The notes under the pieces: generated by a model
What the model was told of the DNA's origin: nothing
What the model saw: the letters and a program-made list of their open reading frames with translations, nothing else
Database searches by the model: none
In this document: positions 29,398 through 37,353 of the stretch, in pieces
Numbering within the stretch: the stretch's first letter is position 1
Layout of the letters: every line of letters begins with the position of its first letter
DNA from: Rhodocyclus tenuis
Lineage (GTDB): Bacteria > Pseudomonadota > Gammaproteobacteria > Burkholderiales > Rhodocyclaceae
Assembly (NCBI RefSeq): GCF_014197755.1
Contig: NZ_JACIGE010000010.1
Span: 62,001 to 126,000, forward strand
Direction: 5' to 3'
DNA length: 64,000 bases
Translations under genes and position numbers: made by a program

Positions 29398-30024
29398 TCA
29401 GTTCTTGCGGGCGACGAGGCCGATCAGCGCCGAGCGCCCCTTGTGGCCAAGGCCCTCCGCAATATCGTCTTCGTACTCGACCAGCTCCTCGATCTCCCAG
29501 TCGGCAAAAGCCTCGCGCAGGATTTCCGGGGTGTAGAGATTCTCGATGGCCGAAGGTCCGCCGGTGCGGTATTCGTGCTGCTTCGGCGTATAGCCGTGCA
29601 GGAGGATCCTGCCGCCGGGCCGCGTCAGTTGCTTCATCACGTCGAACTGCCGTTCGCGCCATACGGGGGCGACAAACTGGATGAAGATGCCGAGCACCCA
29701 GTCATAGCTGTTCTGCAGTTCGGCCGGCGGCCATCCTGGCGCCAGCATGTCGGCCTGGACGAAATCGATCCTCACCTTGCGCCCGGCCGCGAGTCTTCGC
29801 GCTTTCTCCAGCGCCACCGCCGAGATCTCGATCGCTGTCACCTCCAGCCCCTGCTCTGCCAGCCAGACCGAGTTGCGGCCTTCGCCGTCAGCAACCGACA
29901 GGGCATTGCGACCTTTCTCGAAGAGCGCCGCCCGGTGCGCGAGAAAGCGGTTGGGCTCGGTGCCAAACAGGTATTGCTCGCCGGCATCGCTGTAGCGCTT
30001 GTTCCAAATGATCGACTGGTTCAT
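29398..30024 (-). CDS. SAM-dependent methyltransferase (class I, TehB/UbiE-like)
   Basis: 208 aa from ATG 30024 (MNQSIIWNKRYSDAGEQYLF) with GGGAG upstream; a longer start adds 13 residues. Motif I is ALSVADGEGRNSVWLAEQG (the G-x-G of class I enzymes as ADGEGRN), followed by VTAIEISAVALEKAR and VQADML. The YLFGTEPNRFL opening is typical of methyltransferases related to tellurite-resistance TehB and to thiopurine methyltransferase. The substrate is unknown. It is the first gene of a two-gene unit with the TudS-related protein, hinting at sulfur or selenium/thio-compound chemistry. Confidence 0.75.
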   Translation of the reverse strand: MNQSIIWNKRYSDAGEQYLFGTEPNRFLAHRAALFEKGRNALSVADGEGRNSVWLAEQGLEVTAIEISAVALEKARRLAAGRKVRIDFVQADMLAPGWPPAELQNSYDWVLGIFIQFVAPVWRERQFDVMKQLTRPGGRILLHGYTPKQHEYRTGGPSAIENLYTPEILREAFADWEIEELVEYEDDIAEGLGHKGRSALIGLVARKN

Positions 30025-30387
30025 CTGCACATCTCCCGTCAAGAGGACTTCTGGCGTGCTCATGATGCTCCAGGAACGATATTACCCGCATCAACAAGCC
30101 GCGCCGCGATGGAACGATGCCTTACGACAAAATCGACCGGGCGTGATGGCGGAAAACAGCGTGGCACTGACTGCCAGAAACTGCCAGATGGCAGTTTCTG
30201 CTTTTCCCGCCAGCCACCCTGCCCTGCCATGGTTCAGCAAGTTACTGTAAATAAAGAATAACAACCCCGTGCTGCAAGTGGCATGGATATTGATTGCAAC
30301 AAGGCGGCAAGGGGCGTGCAGCGCGTTCATCGCTACGGCGGAGGTTTTGGCAGTGCCGCAAGCTCGCCGGCTTTCAAGGAGATCCAG
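30025..30387. other. Divergent intergenic region with a strong hairpin
   Basis: 363 bp between the methyltransferase (minus) and a small plus-strand gene. Apart from the hairpin at 30175-30200 it contains an AT-rich patch around 30240-30262 that could host a promoter. No gene is visible. Confidence 0.4.
30175..30205 (+). terminator. Terminator-like hairpin without an upstream gene
   Basis: Perfect 11-bp stem CAGAAACTGCC-AGAT-GGCAGTTTCTG followed by CTTTT on the plus strand. No plus-strand gene ends before it, so it may terminate an unannotated short transcript starting around 30070-30170, or act on the minus strand in the methyltransferase leader. Confidence 0.5.
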
Positions 30388-30576
30388 ATGCACAGCCTTC
30401 AGCTTTCGGTCGTCGTCGCCAGCTTTCTGTTCGCCCTGCCGCTGCTCATCGTCACCGGCCAGCACGGTTTCGCGCCAGCCGATCCCCCGGGCAGGTCGGA
30501 GCGCGTCGCCGCCCCCCCGTCCGCGCCGGTCGTCCCGTTGCGCACGCTGCCCTCCGTTGCCGCTCCGACGCGCTGA
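30388..30576 (+). CDS. Small hypothetical membrane/secreted protein
   Basis: 62 aa, supported mainly by AAGGAG six bases before ATG 30388 and by composition. MHSLQLSVVVASFLFALPLL is one hydrophobic helix or signal peptide, followed by a Pro/Arg/Ala-rich tail. No family is recognised. It precedes another small membrane-anchored protein by 58 bases and could be co-transcribed with it. Confidence 0.5.
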   Translation: MHSLQLSVVVASFLFALPLLIVTGQHGFAPADPPGRSERVAAPPSAPVVPLRTLPSVAAPTR

Positions 30577-30634
30577 TGGCGGCGCGGATCGCAAGTAGCG
30601 AAACGTTTTCCACCGCTGATTGATCGGTCTTTCC

Positions 30635-31063
30635 GTGAAAAAACTCGTCTGGCTCGCAGCCATCGTCATTGCCTTGTTCGCCCTCGACTGGGCGATCCGT
30701 GCGCCAGATTCGCAGGCGCGCGATCTCACCCGCGCGATTGCCGAAAGGGGCAGTCCGGAGCTGCTCGCTTATCCCTATCAGTTCCGCGTGCTCAAAGTCG
30801 ATGAGGGCGTCGCCTACGTCACCACGCCGCGCAGCTTCGACGTGCCGGCGGCGCGCCTGATTGCCCTGCTGTTCCCCGACATCAACACCAAAGACGCCAA
30901 CGACCCCGCCTTCGTCGCCGCAGAAAAGCGGCTGGCAGCAATCCAGGGCGAGGCACAGACGATCGTTGCCAGTCAGCCGGGAATTCGCGCCGTGCGCTGG
31001 AAAATCGATCGCGACTGGTTAACGGCACACGGCATTGATGTGCCGGACGGCGCCGGACCCTGA
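30635..31063 (+). CDS. Hypothetical membrane-anchored protein
   Basis: 142 aa from GTG 30635; a TTG five codons upstream directly follows a stop and is less likely. There is no clear ribosome site for either. The N-terminus KKLVWLAAIVIALFALDWAI is one membrane helix. The rest (residues about 30-142) is a soluble, presumably periplasmic domain with no recognised motif; RVLKVDEGVAYVTTPRSFDV and DWLTAHGIDVPDG look well-ordered. Good codon usage and length argue for a real gene. Confidence 0.55.
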   Translation: MKKLVWLAAIVIALFALDWAIRAPDSQARDLTRAIAERGSPELLAYPYQFRVLKVDEGVAYVTTPRSFDVPAARLIALLFPDINTKDANDPAFVAAEKRLAAIQGEAQTIVASQPGIRAVRWKIDRDWLTAHGIDVPDGAGP

Positions 31064-31275
31064 GCGCCCGCGCGCTGCCTCACCGTCCTCGTTCGCTGGC
31101 GCCCCGCTGACCGTGGCTCCAGGCAAAAACGCTGGGCAGTCGTTCTGCCGTAAAAGTGTCCACGGCTGGTCTGTTGGCTGGCGAACGGCGGCAAGGCAAG
31201 GGCTCCGTGAAACGCATGCCGGAATTCGTCCGATCTTCGAAACACCTTTGACACGCGCTATCAATCAGCATATAC

Positions 31276-31295
31276 TTATGGGCATATGCCAGTAA
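31276..31295 (+). promoter_or_regulatory. 20-bp dyad, candidate operator of the ABC1/NifX/DUF134 cluster
   Basis: TTA-TG-GGCATATGCC-AG-TAA: a perfect 10-bp palindromic core and symmetric TTA/TAA arms (16 of 20 positions symmetric), centred about 71 bp before the ABC1 kinase start, in an AT-rich patch. A DUF134 helix-turn-helix protein encoded downstream is a candidate ligand. Confidence 0.5.
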
Positions 31296-31356
31296 ATATG
31301 AGGCGATGTTCTTTTGCTCTCGCCTGGCAGAGTTTTCATCACCGAGATTTCGCTCC

Positions 31357-32682
31357 ATGACCAACAAAGAAGTTCGCCCCAGCGCCCCGGTACCGAGCGG
31401 CCGCAGTCGCCGCTTCATGCACCTCGGCCGCGCCGTTGGTGAAATGGCGGCGTCGGCCGCGGCTGACGGGATTTCGCGGCTGGCGCGCGGGCAGCGGCCG
31501 CAGCTGTCGCAACTGATGCTGACGCCGGACAACGCGCGCCGTCTCGCCGAGCGCCTGTCGAAGATGCGCGGCGCGGTGATGAAGATCGGCCAGCTGATGT
31601 CGATGGACGGCAAGGACGTGCTGCCGCCGGAATTTGCGCACCTGCTCGCCGGCCTGCGCGACGGTGCACACGTCATGCCCCTGCCCCAGCTGGCCGCCGT
31701 GCTCGAACAGGAATGGGGCAGCGGCTGGGAGAGCCGTTTCAAGCGCTTCTCGTTCAATCCGATCGCCGCCGCGTCGATCGGTCAGGTGCATCGCGCCGAG
31801 ACGCACGACGGACGCACGCTGGCAGTGAAGATCCAGTATCCGGGCGTGCGCGACAGCATCGACAGTGACATCGCCAACGTCGCACTGCTTGCCCGCCTGC
31901 CGGGACTCGTTCCGGGCGGCTGGGAACCGGCACCGATCCTCGAACGTGCGCGGCAACAGCTGCACGAGGAAACCGACTACGTCGCCGAAGCGCGCTCGCT
32001 GATGGCCTACCGCGAACTGCTCGGCGAGCATCCGCTGCTCAGCGTGCCGATGCTGCACACCGATCTGTCGACGCCGCGCATCCTCGTCACCGACTTTGCG
32101 GCCGGCGTGTCGATCGACCAGCTGGCGCAGGCAACTTACCCGCAGGCCTTGCGTGATCGCGTCGCCGAAGCGCTGGCTGAACTGGCACTGCGCGAGCTAT
32201 TCGAATTCGGCTTGATGCAGACCGACCCCAACTTCGCCAACTACCTCTATGACGCCGACAGCGGACGCATCGCGCTGCTCGATTTCGGCGCGGCGCAAGT
32301 GGTTCCGCCCGCGCTCGTCGAGGTGTTGCGCGAGATGGGCCGGGCGCTGCGCGATCAGGACCGCGAGCGGGTGCGGACGACCGCTGGCAGCGTCGGTTTC
32401 ATTGGCGAACGCGATTCGGAGGCGCAAACAGCCGGTGTCGTCGATCTGATGCTGCTTTGCAGCGAGCCGCTGCGCCATGTCGGTCCCTACGACTTCGGCC
32501 ACTCCGACCTCTTCGGCCGCGCCTACACCGGTGGCCGTGACCAGTACATGAACAATGGTTTTGCCAGTGCGCCACCCGCCGACATCATGCTTCTGCAGCG
32601 CAAGCTCGCCGGCGTTTTCATGCTCGCCGCGCGCCTGCGGGCGCGGATCGATATCGGGCGCCTGTTCGCGCCCTACCTGTAG
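31357..32682 (+). CDS. ABC1/AarF (UbiB-like) atypical kinase family protein
   Basis: 441 aa from ATG 31357. Family features: the KxGQ-type motif in RGAVMKIGQLMSMDG, AAASIGQVHRAETHDG (Ala-rich nucleotide loop), LAVKIQYPGV (Lys of VAVK), EETDYVAEA, and QTDPNFANYLYDADSGRIAL then LDFG (catalytic Asp and Asn, DFG). COQ8/UbiB proteins are ATPases that assist ubiquinone biosynthesis. This one lacks the C-terminal membrane helices of E. coli UbiB and is not next to ubi genes, so the partner may differ. It heads the NifX/DUF134 cluster. Confidence 0.8.
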   Translation: MTNKEVRPSAPVPSGRSRRFMHLGRAVGEMAASAAADGISRLARGQRPQLSQLMLTPDNARRLAERLSKMRGAVMKIGQLMSMDGKDVLPPEFAHLLAGLRDGAHVMPLPQLAAVLEQEWGSGWESRFKRFSFNPIAAASIGQVHRAETHDGRTLAVKIQYPGVRDSIDSDIANVALLARLPGLVPGGWEPAPILERARQQLHEETDYVAEARSLMAYRELLGEHPLLSVPMLHTDLSTPRILVTDFAAGVSIDQLAQATYPQALRDRVAEALAELALRELFEFGLMQTDPNFANYLYDADSGRIALLDFGAAQVVPPALVEVLREMGRALRDQDRERVRTTAGSVGFIGERDSEAQTAGVVDLMLLCSEPLRHVGPYDFGHSDLFGRAYTGGRDQYMNNGFASAPPADIMLLQRKLAGVFMLAARLRARIDIGRLFAPYL

Positions 32683-32774
32683 ATCCACTCATGTCCAGCG
32701 GACCCGCCTGCGGAAAAGCGAAGCCCTTGCGGCCCCGCTTTTGGCGAAGTCCATGCCACACGGAAAGGAAATCC

Positions 32775-33167
32775 ATGCGTGTTTGTGTCCCCTTGTTGTC
32801 CAGCGTGAACGATGCCTCGGGCAACGACTCACCGCTGGCCACGCACTTCGGGCTTGCCGGACGTTTTGCCGTGATTGACAGCGAAAACGGCGAGATCCTT
32901 GCCGATTGCCCGGTTGGCGGAGTCTGTCGCGGCCCCTGCGGCTGCCCGCTGCCCGACCTGTCAGGCAGCAAGCTCGACGCAATCGCCGGGCGTTCCGTTG
33001 GTTTTCGCCTGCTGCAACTGTCGCGGCGCGCTGGTCTGCCCGTGCTGGCGTCTGCCGCGCGCACGCTCGGCGAACTGCGGCGCGAACTGGCGGCAGATCG
33101 TTTGCGGCCGCTGTCGGCAGCGACTTGTGTCAGCAACGCGCGCGCTGCGAGCGGACGAGGCCGCTGA
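32775..33167 (+). CDS. NifX-like (dinitrogenase iron-molybdenum cofactor family) protein
   Basis: 130 aa from ATG 32775, ribosome site AAAGGAAATCC. The NifX/NifB-C fold is seen in MRVCVPLLSSVNDASGNDSP, LATHFGLAGRFAVID and a CGCPLPD segment. A cysteine cluster C-x5-C-x3-C-x-C (CPVGGVCRGPCGC, residues about 46-58) interrupts the fold and could bind a metal. No nif structural genes are visible, so nitrogen fixation should not be assumed. It precedes DUF134 by three bases. Confidence 0.72.
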   Translation: MRVCVPLLSSVNDASGNDSPLATHFGLAGRFAVIDSENGEILADCPVGGVCRGPCGCPLPDLSGSKLDAIAGRSVGFRLLQLSRRAGLPVLASAARTLGELRRELAADRLRPLSAATCVSNARAASGRGR

Positions 33168-33170
33168 ATC

Positions 33171-33503
33171 ATGCCACGCCCGCCGAAATGCAGACGTATC
33201 GGCTTCTCGCCGGCCGCCACCTACTTCAAACCACGCGGCGTCGGTCTGGCGCTGCTCGAAGAAGTCAGTCTTGAACTCGACGAAGTCGAAGCGCTCCGTC
33301 TGGCCGACCTCGAAGCGCTCTATCAGGCCGAGGCGGCCGAGCGCATGGGTGTCTCGCGTCAGACCTTCGCCACTATCGTCGAGCGCGCGCGCAGGAAAGT
33401 CGCTGACGCCATCATCCACGGCAAGGCCCTGAAAATTGCCCTCGGCAACGAAGGCCCCGCTTCTCTTAGCTCTCATCAACCCTGTTGCAAGGAAAAATCA
33501 TGA
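33171..33503 (+). CDS. DUF134 family DNA-binding protein
   Basis: 110 aa. MPRPPKCRRIGFSPAATYFK is the family's conserved start. VEALRLADLEALYQAEAAER and MGVSRQTFATIVERARRKVA form the sigma-70-region-4-like helix-turn-helix. The tail ends in a Cys pair (QPCCKEKS). DUF134 genes are repeatedly found beside NifX-like genes. It probably regulates this cluster, and the dyad at 31276-31295 is a candidate site. The stop overlaps the next start (ATGA). Confidence 0.85.
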   Translation: MPRPPKCRRIGFSPAATYFKPRGVGLALLEEVSLELDEVEALRLADLEALYQAEAAERMGVSRQTFATIVERARRKVADAIIHGKALKIALGNEGPASLSSHQPCCKEKS

Positions 33504-33943
33504 AAGTCTGTTTGCCTGTAGACCAGCTCAATGGCCTGGATTCTGAAATCGCTCCCAATTTCCGCGCTTCGCCGGCACTGCTGCTGGTCGATAGCGATAC
33601 GCAGCAACACTTCGGCATTGACGCCTCGGGCGGCTCGTGTAGCGCGCTGCCGGCGCAGATCGACGCGATCGTCTGTGCCGGTGGCATCGGTCGGGGCATG
33701 TTCAACAACCTGCGGCAGCGAGGCATCCGGGTATTCAACAGCGACGCGCTGACCGCGGGCGAAGCACTGGCTGAACTTGCCGCCGGCAGCCTGCAGGAAG
33801 TGGAGGAAGTCGAATGCTGCGGCGGCGGACACCACGAAGCGCACGCCGCCGAAGAGGAACACCAAGGCTGCGGCTGTTCCGGCCACGGCGAGAGCTCCGC
33901 CGATGCGCACGAGCACGGTGCTTGCGGCTGCACCCACCACTGA
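33500..33943 (+). CDS. NifX-like protein with His/Cys-rich metal-binding tail
   Basis: 147 aa, ATG 33500 overlapping the DUF134 stop. Residues 1-105 are a NifX-type domain (MKVCLPVDQLNGLDSEIAPN, FGIDASGGSCSALP, IVCAGGIGRGMFNNLRQRGI). The last 40 residues are exceptionally rich in His, Cys and Glu (CCGGGHHEAHAAEEEH, GCGCSGHGE, EHGACGCTHH). This indicates a metal storage or delivery tail for Ni, Zn, Cu or Fe-S precursors. It is the second NifX-like protein of the cluster. Confidence 0.78.
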   Translation: MKVCLPVDQLNGLDSEIAPNFRASPALLLVDSDTQQHFGIDASGGSCSALPAQIDAIVCAGGIGRGMFNNLRQRGIRVFNSDALTAGEALAELAAGSLQEVEEVECCGGGHHEAHAAEEEHQGCGCSGHGESSADAHEHGACGCTHH

Positions 33944-33948
33944 TCTTT

Positions 33949-33988
33949 GCCGCTTTGCTGCGGTGCAGTTCGGCCGCAGCAAAGCGGC
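33949..33988. terminator. Long hairpin between convergent NifX-like and rhodanese genes
   Basis: Perfect 15-bp stem GCCGCTTTGCTGCGG/CCGCAGCAAAGCGGC with a 10-nt loop, six bases after the NifX-like stop. There is no clean U-tract; the position argues for a terminator. Confidence 0.65.
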
Positions 33989-34035
33989 AAGTGATCGCCC
34001 GGCGAAGCGGGCGTCAGATCAATGCGCGGATCTGC

Positions 34036-34398
34036 TCAGCAGGCTGCGCTGCTGGTACACACCTTGAGGCTGGGGAGCAGCGTACTCATTCCTCCGCCAT
34101 CCATGACCCGCTTGTAGCCTTGCTGCTCCAGGCTGGTGCGGGCAATCGCCGAGCGGCGGCCGCTGCGACAATACAGAAGGATCGGGCTGTCTTTTTGCAG
34201 ATTGCGGATCGACTGAACGCCACCGACGATCTGCTCGTAGGGAATGTTGAGCGCGCCATCGACATGTCCCGCCGCGAACTCCTCCTGCGTGCGGACGTCG
34301 ATGATGACCGCCGGCCTGACGCCCCTGTAACTGAAATCGCCGGCCTGGGCAGAGACGGCGAGCAGTGCGAGAAAGAGGTGCAGCAGGGCATTTTTCAT
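34036..34398 (-). CDS. Periplasmic single-domain rhodanese
   Basis: 120 aa with signal peptide MKNALLHLFLALLAVSAQA. The rhodanese fold is seen in AVIIDVRTQEEFAAGHVDGA, then INIPY-like NIPYEQI. The active-site loop is CRSGRRS, with Cys as persulfide carrier. It transfers or removes sulfane sulfur in the periplasm. It lies downstream of an SQR-like flavoprotein on the same strand after a 139-bp gap. The C-terminus carries two more Cys residues (KVCTSSAAC). Confidence 0.85.
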   Translation of the reverse strand: MKNALLHLFLALLAVSAQAGDFSYRGVRPAVIIDVRTQEEFAAGHVDGALNIPYEQIVGGVQSIRNLQKDSPILLYCRSGRRSAIARTSLEQQGYKRVMDGGGMSTLLPSLKVCTSSAAC

Positions 34399-34537
34399 GA
34401 GTTGCTGTCATTTGATGAAGGCGAATGGCTCCCGGAATTTTCCGGGGGCAGATACCGGATCGTCACTTCTGCGCAACGATGAGCGCTTCGCCGCACCTTG
34501 TCCGGAAAATGGACCGTGACGGGGCTTGCGCCAATCA

Positions 34538-35677
34538 TCAGCGGAAGACGCGCAGGTAGTGTCGTTCAAAGTAACGCTTGGCCCAGTGAAAGACACGCGA
34601 CGAAGGCAATACCCAGCCGCGCTTCGCATCGCGATAGATGAGCATGCCGGCATTGACGCTATCGACGATGCAGATCAGCTCCGGACGCGCGCGTGCGCGT
34701 GGAGCCTGACCCTCAAGGCTGAGCAGCAGGTTCTCCGCAGCGGCTCGTGCCTGAAGGTCCGCCATATGCGCCTGCTTGGGCAGCCAGTCGGGCCCCGGAT
34801 AGCTGCCGGCGTCACCGGCAACGAAGACGCGCTCGCCAGCTTGCACCGCGCAGAACTCGTCGGCCAGGAAAAAGCCGCCGGCAGAAAGCTGGAGACCGCT
34901 GTTCGCTGCCCAGGCCGGACCGCTCAGTCCCGGCATGAAGAGAATCAGGTCGGCCGGCAGCTCGCCGCCTTCGGTACTGATCGCTGAATCCGAAAAGGCT
35001 GTGAGCTTGTGCCCGAGATGAGTGCTGATCCCGCGCTCGCTCATCTCGTTCAGCAGCAGGGTCATCGCCTTCGGCCCGAGCCTTTTGCCCGGTTCAGCGG
35101 TGGGATTGAAGAAGCTCAGCGTAAACTGCTGTCGTCTCCCCTGCTGCCGCAGCCAGGTATCGACGCCAAACAGCAGTTCGAACATCGGGCCGCCGCGCAC
35201 GGCTGTTGGCTCCTTGGGATTGCCGGCAAAACCGAAGGCCAGATGTCCGCCGCGCATCTGGCGCAGGCGGGCGCCGATTTCTTCCGCCGCGCCGACACCC
35301 GCGCAGAGGGTCAGCGCGTTTTCAATTCCGGGCAAGCCATTAAGGAAGCGGCTGCCGGTGGCAATCAGCAATGCATCGTTGCTGACTTCCCCTTGGTCGG
35401 TAACGATCGTTCGACCGCCGTCGCGCAGCCCGGTGACGCTGGCCGGAAAATGATCGATCCGCAGATCGTCGAGGAAGCGCGCAAGCGGCAGTACCAGATC
35501 GGCAGCGCGGCGAATGCCCGTCGGTACCCAGATCAGGCTCGGAAGATAGACGAATTCGGCGCGTGGTGCGGTAAGCGTAATGGACACGTCTGGCGCACGG
35601 CGACGCAACTCGCGGGCCGCGCTCAGGGCGGCGAAACCGGCACCAAGGATGGCGATCCGGACCGGGCCATCAGGCAT
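34538..35677 (-). CDS. SQR/FCSD-like FAD-dependent oxidoreductase
   Basis: 379 aa. N-terminal FAD site VRIAILGAGFAALSAARELR, second conserved segment DALLIATGSRFLNGLPG, C-terminal FAD motif RVFVAGDAGSYPGPDWLPKQ and an amphipathic tail (VFHWAKRYFERHYLRVF) typical of monotopic quinone-linked enzymes. Cysteines are at 125, 276 and 336. The cysteine normally in the mid-protein CxG-x3-E segment of sulfide:quinone reductase is missing (TAVRGGPMFELL), so it may be a divergent SQR or a different quinone reductase. It starts 21 bases after ybgE, so it probably belongs to the cyd transcript. Confidence 0.72.
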   Translation of the reverse strand: MPDGPVRIAILGAGFAALSAARELRRRAPDVSITLTAPRAEFVYLPSLIWVPTGIRRAADLVLPLARFLDDLRIDHFPASVTGLRDGGRTIVTDQGEVSNDALLIATGSRFLNGLPGIENALTLCAGVGAAEEIGARLRQMRGGHLAFGFAGNPKEPTAVRGGPMFELLFGVDTWLRQQGRRQQFTLSFFNPTAEPGKRLGPKAMTLLLNEMSERGISTHLGHKLTAFSDSAISTEGGELPADLILFMPGLSGPAWAANSGLQLSAGGFFLADEFCAVQAGERVFVAGDAGSYPGPDWLPKQAHMADLQARAAAENLLLSLEGQAPRARARPELICIVDSVNAGMLIYRDAKRGWVLPSSRVFHWAKRYFERHYLRVFR

Positions 35678-35698
35678 TTTCTTCTTTCATTGTCTGAT

Positions 35699-36034
35699 TC
35701 AGAGCAGCAAGGGAAGCCGGCCAAGCGTGACCGCCCGCAGCAGGACGAGCGCCAGCGCCACCGTGCAAGCGATAGTCGAGAGCAGGATGCGCGGCAGCCA
35801 GTGTCGTGGTATGAAGCCGACGCCGCGGACGAAACCGGCGTTCATTGCCCAGAAAATGAGCAGAGTCAGCGGATAATCGACGTGTCCGTCGCTACCGGTC
35901 GCCAGATCAGGACGCACCGTCATCAGCAGGAGCAGGACGATCCCGACCCCGAGCGAAACCGGCGATATCCCCCCTGCCGCCGGCTTTGCGCCCGGAGCGG
36001 TATGCGCCGGACTAGCGTCGCTGCTCGGCATCAT
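35699..36034 (-). CDS. ybgE: Cyd operon protein YbgE
   Basis: 111 aa small membrane protein. Three hydrophobic stretches: VSLGVGIVLLLLMTV, PLTLLIFWAMNAGFVRGVGF and LLSTIACTVALALVLLRAVT. The segment LIFWAMNAGFVRGVGFIPRH is the recognisable YbgE core. It overlaps the 3' end of cydX by 23 bases. A second in-frame ATG at 36031 is an equal start. Function is unknown but it is regularly encoded with cydAB. Confidence 0.8.
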   Translation of the reverse strand: MMPSSDASPAHTAPGAKPAAGGISPVSLGVGIVLLLLMTVRPDLATGSDGHVDYPLTLLIFWAMNAGFVRGVGFIPRHWLPRILLSTIACTVALALVLLRAVTLGRLPLLL

Positions 36035-36140
36035 TGCTCAGCGAGGCCGCACGGGCGTCCTCGTTCTCGCCCCACATGGCGTTGAGGATGGCCAGCAGGA
36101 CGGCGAAACCGATGCCGAGCATCCAGGCGAAGTACCACAT
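36012..36140 (-). CDS. cydX: Cytochrome bd small subunit CydX
   Basis: 42 aa, missed by length cut-offs. ATG 36140 has GGAAGGAGATCAATC in front. The protein starts MWYFAWMLGIGFAVLLAILN, the almost invariant CydX N-terminus with one membrane helix, followed by an acidic tail (NAMWGENEDARAASLSNDAE). CydX stabilises the heme environment of cytochrome bd. It lies 59 bases downstream of cydB. Confidence 0.93.
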   Translation of the reverse strand: MWYFAWMLGIGFAVLLAILNAMWGENEDARAASLSNDAEQRR

Positions 36141-36199
36141 GATTGATCTCCTTCCTTGTTCAGTTTTCCGGCGGCCACTGGCGCCGGGCAGGCTTGGTC

Positions 36200-37339
36200 T
36201 CAGTAGGCGCCGTGTTCGTTCTCACGGATGTAGGCGGCGGTGACCTTGCCGGCCATGACCTTGTACGCCCAACTGGTGTAGATGATGATCAGCGGCATGA
36301 AGATCAGCGTCGCCCAGAGCATGATCGACAGCGTCAGGTGGCTGGATACGCTGTCCCACACCGTCAGGCTCGAACGCAGATCGCTTGACGAAGGCATGAT
36401 GAACGGGAACAGCGAGCCCCCCGCCGTGCCGATGACGCCGAGAATGGCCAGCGACGAAGCGACGAAGGCGGCAAGCGTGCGGCCCGAAAACGCCAGCAGC
36501 AACGCCGCTATCACGCCCAGATAGGTGAGCACCGGCAGCGCCATGCTCGCCGGGTAGCGGCTGTAGTTGGCCAGCCACGCGCCCGGTTCGCGCGCCACCG
36601 TCTTGCCCAGCGGATTCGGCAGCGCACCGGGATCGACCGCGGAAGTGATCACGTAACCGTCTATGCCCTGCCACAACCAGATGCCGGCGGCAGAAAAACT
36701 GAGCAGCAGCAGTCCGCCGAAGATCACGGCTGCGCGCCCGCTCCGCCGCTGGATCTCGCCCTCGGTGCGGTGCATCAGGTAGATCGCGCCGTGGAAAGTG
36801 ATCATCGCACTGGAAACGACGCCGGCAAGCAGCGCGAAGGGATTGAGCAAGGCCCAGAAGCTGCCCGTATAGGTCGACACCAGATGGTCGTCGAAGTGGA
36901 AGGGAACGCCGAGGAGCAGGTTGCCGAAAGCGACACCGAAGATCAGCGGCGGCACCGATCCACCGACGAACAGCCCCCAGTCCCAGGTGCTGCGCCAGCG
37001 CGCATCGTGAATCTTGCTGCGGTAGTCGAAGCCGACCGGGCGGAAGAACAGCGCCCACAGCACGAGCAGCATCGCCCAGTAGAAGCCCGAAAAGGCGGTT
37101 GCATAGACGAGTGGCCAGGCAGCGAAGATCGCCCCGCCACCGGTAATGAACCAGACCTGATTGCCGTCCCAGTGCGGACCGACGGTATTGATGACGACGC
37201 GACGTTCGACGTCGTTGCGGCCGACGAAGGGCAGCAGCGTGCCGACACCCATGTCGTGACCGTCCATGATGGCAAAGCCGAGCAGCAGAACGCCGACCAG
37301 CAGCCACCAGATCACCTTCAGTGTTGCGTAATCCAGCAT
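36200..37339 (-). CDS. cydB: Cytochrome bd ubiquinol oxidase subunit II
   Basis: 379 aa from ATG 37339 with a near-perfect AAGGAGG site; the frame runs further upstream into cydA and is not used. About eight membrane helices. MLDYATLKVIWWLLVGVLLL is the usual start, followed by DGHDMGVGTLLPFVGRND, INTVGPHWDGNQVWFITGGG and GFDYRSK, all conserved in CydB. With CydA and CydX it forms the high-affinity quinol oxidase in the inner membrane. Confidence 0.95.
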   Translation of the reverse strand: MLDYATLKVIWWLLVGVLLLGFAIMDGHDMGVGTLLPFVGRNDVERRVVINTVGPHWDGNQVWFITGGGAIFAAWPLVYATAFSGFYWAMLLVLWALFFRPVGFDYRSKIHDARWRSTWDWGLFVGGSVPPLIFGVAFGNLLLGVPFHFDDHLVSTYTGSFWALLNPFALLAGVVSSAMITFHGAIYLMHRTEGEIQRRSGRAAVIFGGLLLLSFSAAGIWLWQGIDGYVITSAVDPGALPNPLGKTVAREPGAWLANYSRYPASMALPVLTYLGVIAALLLAFSGRTLAAFVASSLAILGVIGTAGGSLFPFIMPSSSDLRSSLTVWDSVSSHLTLSIMLWATLIFMPLIIIYTSWAYKVMAGKVTAAYIRENEHGAY

Positions 37340-37353
37340 GGTGTCCTCCTTGC

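Noticed and set aside
28513-30261. 582-codon plus-strand open frame
   Set aside because: Antisense to the TudS-related and methyltransferase genes; low-complexity Ser/Arg/Ala translation without motifs.
32775-33943. Nitrogen fixation locus
   Set aside because: Only NifX-like folds are present; no nifHDK, nifB or nifEN genes are seen, and such folds occur widely outside nif clusters.
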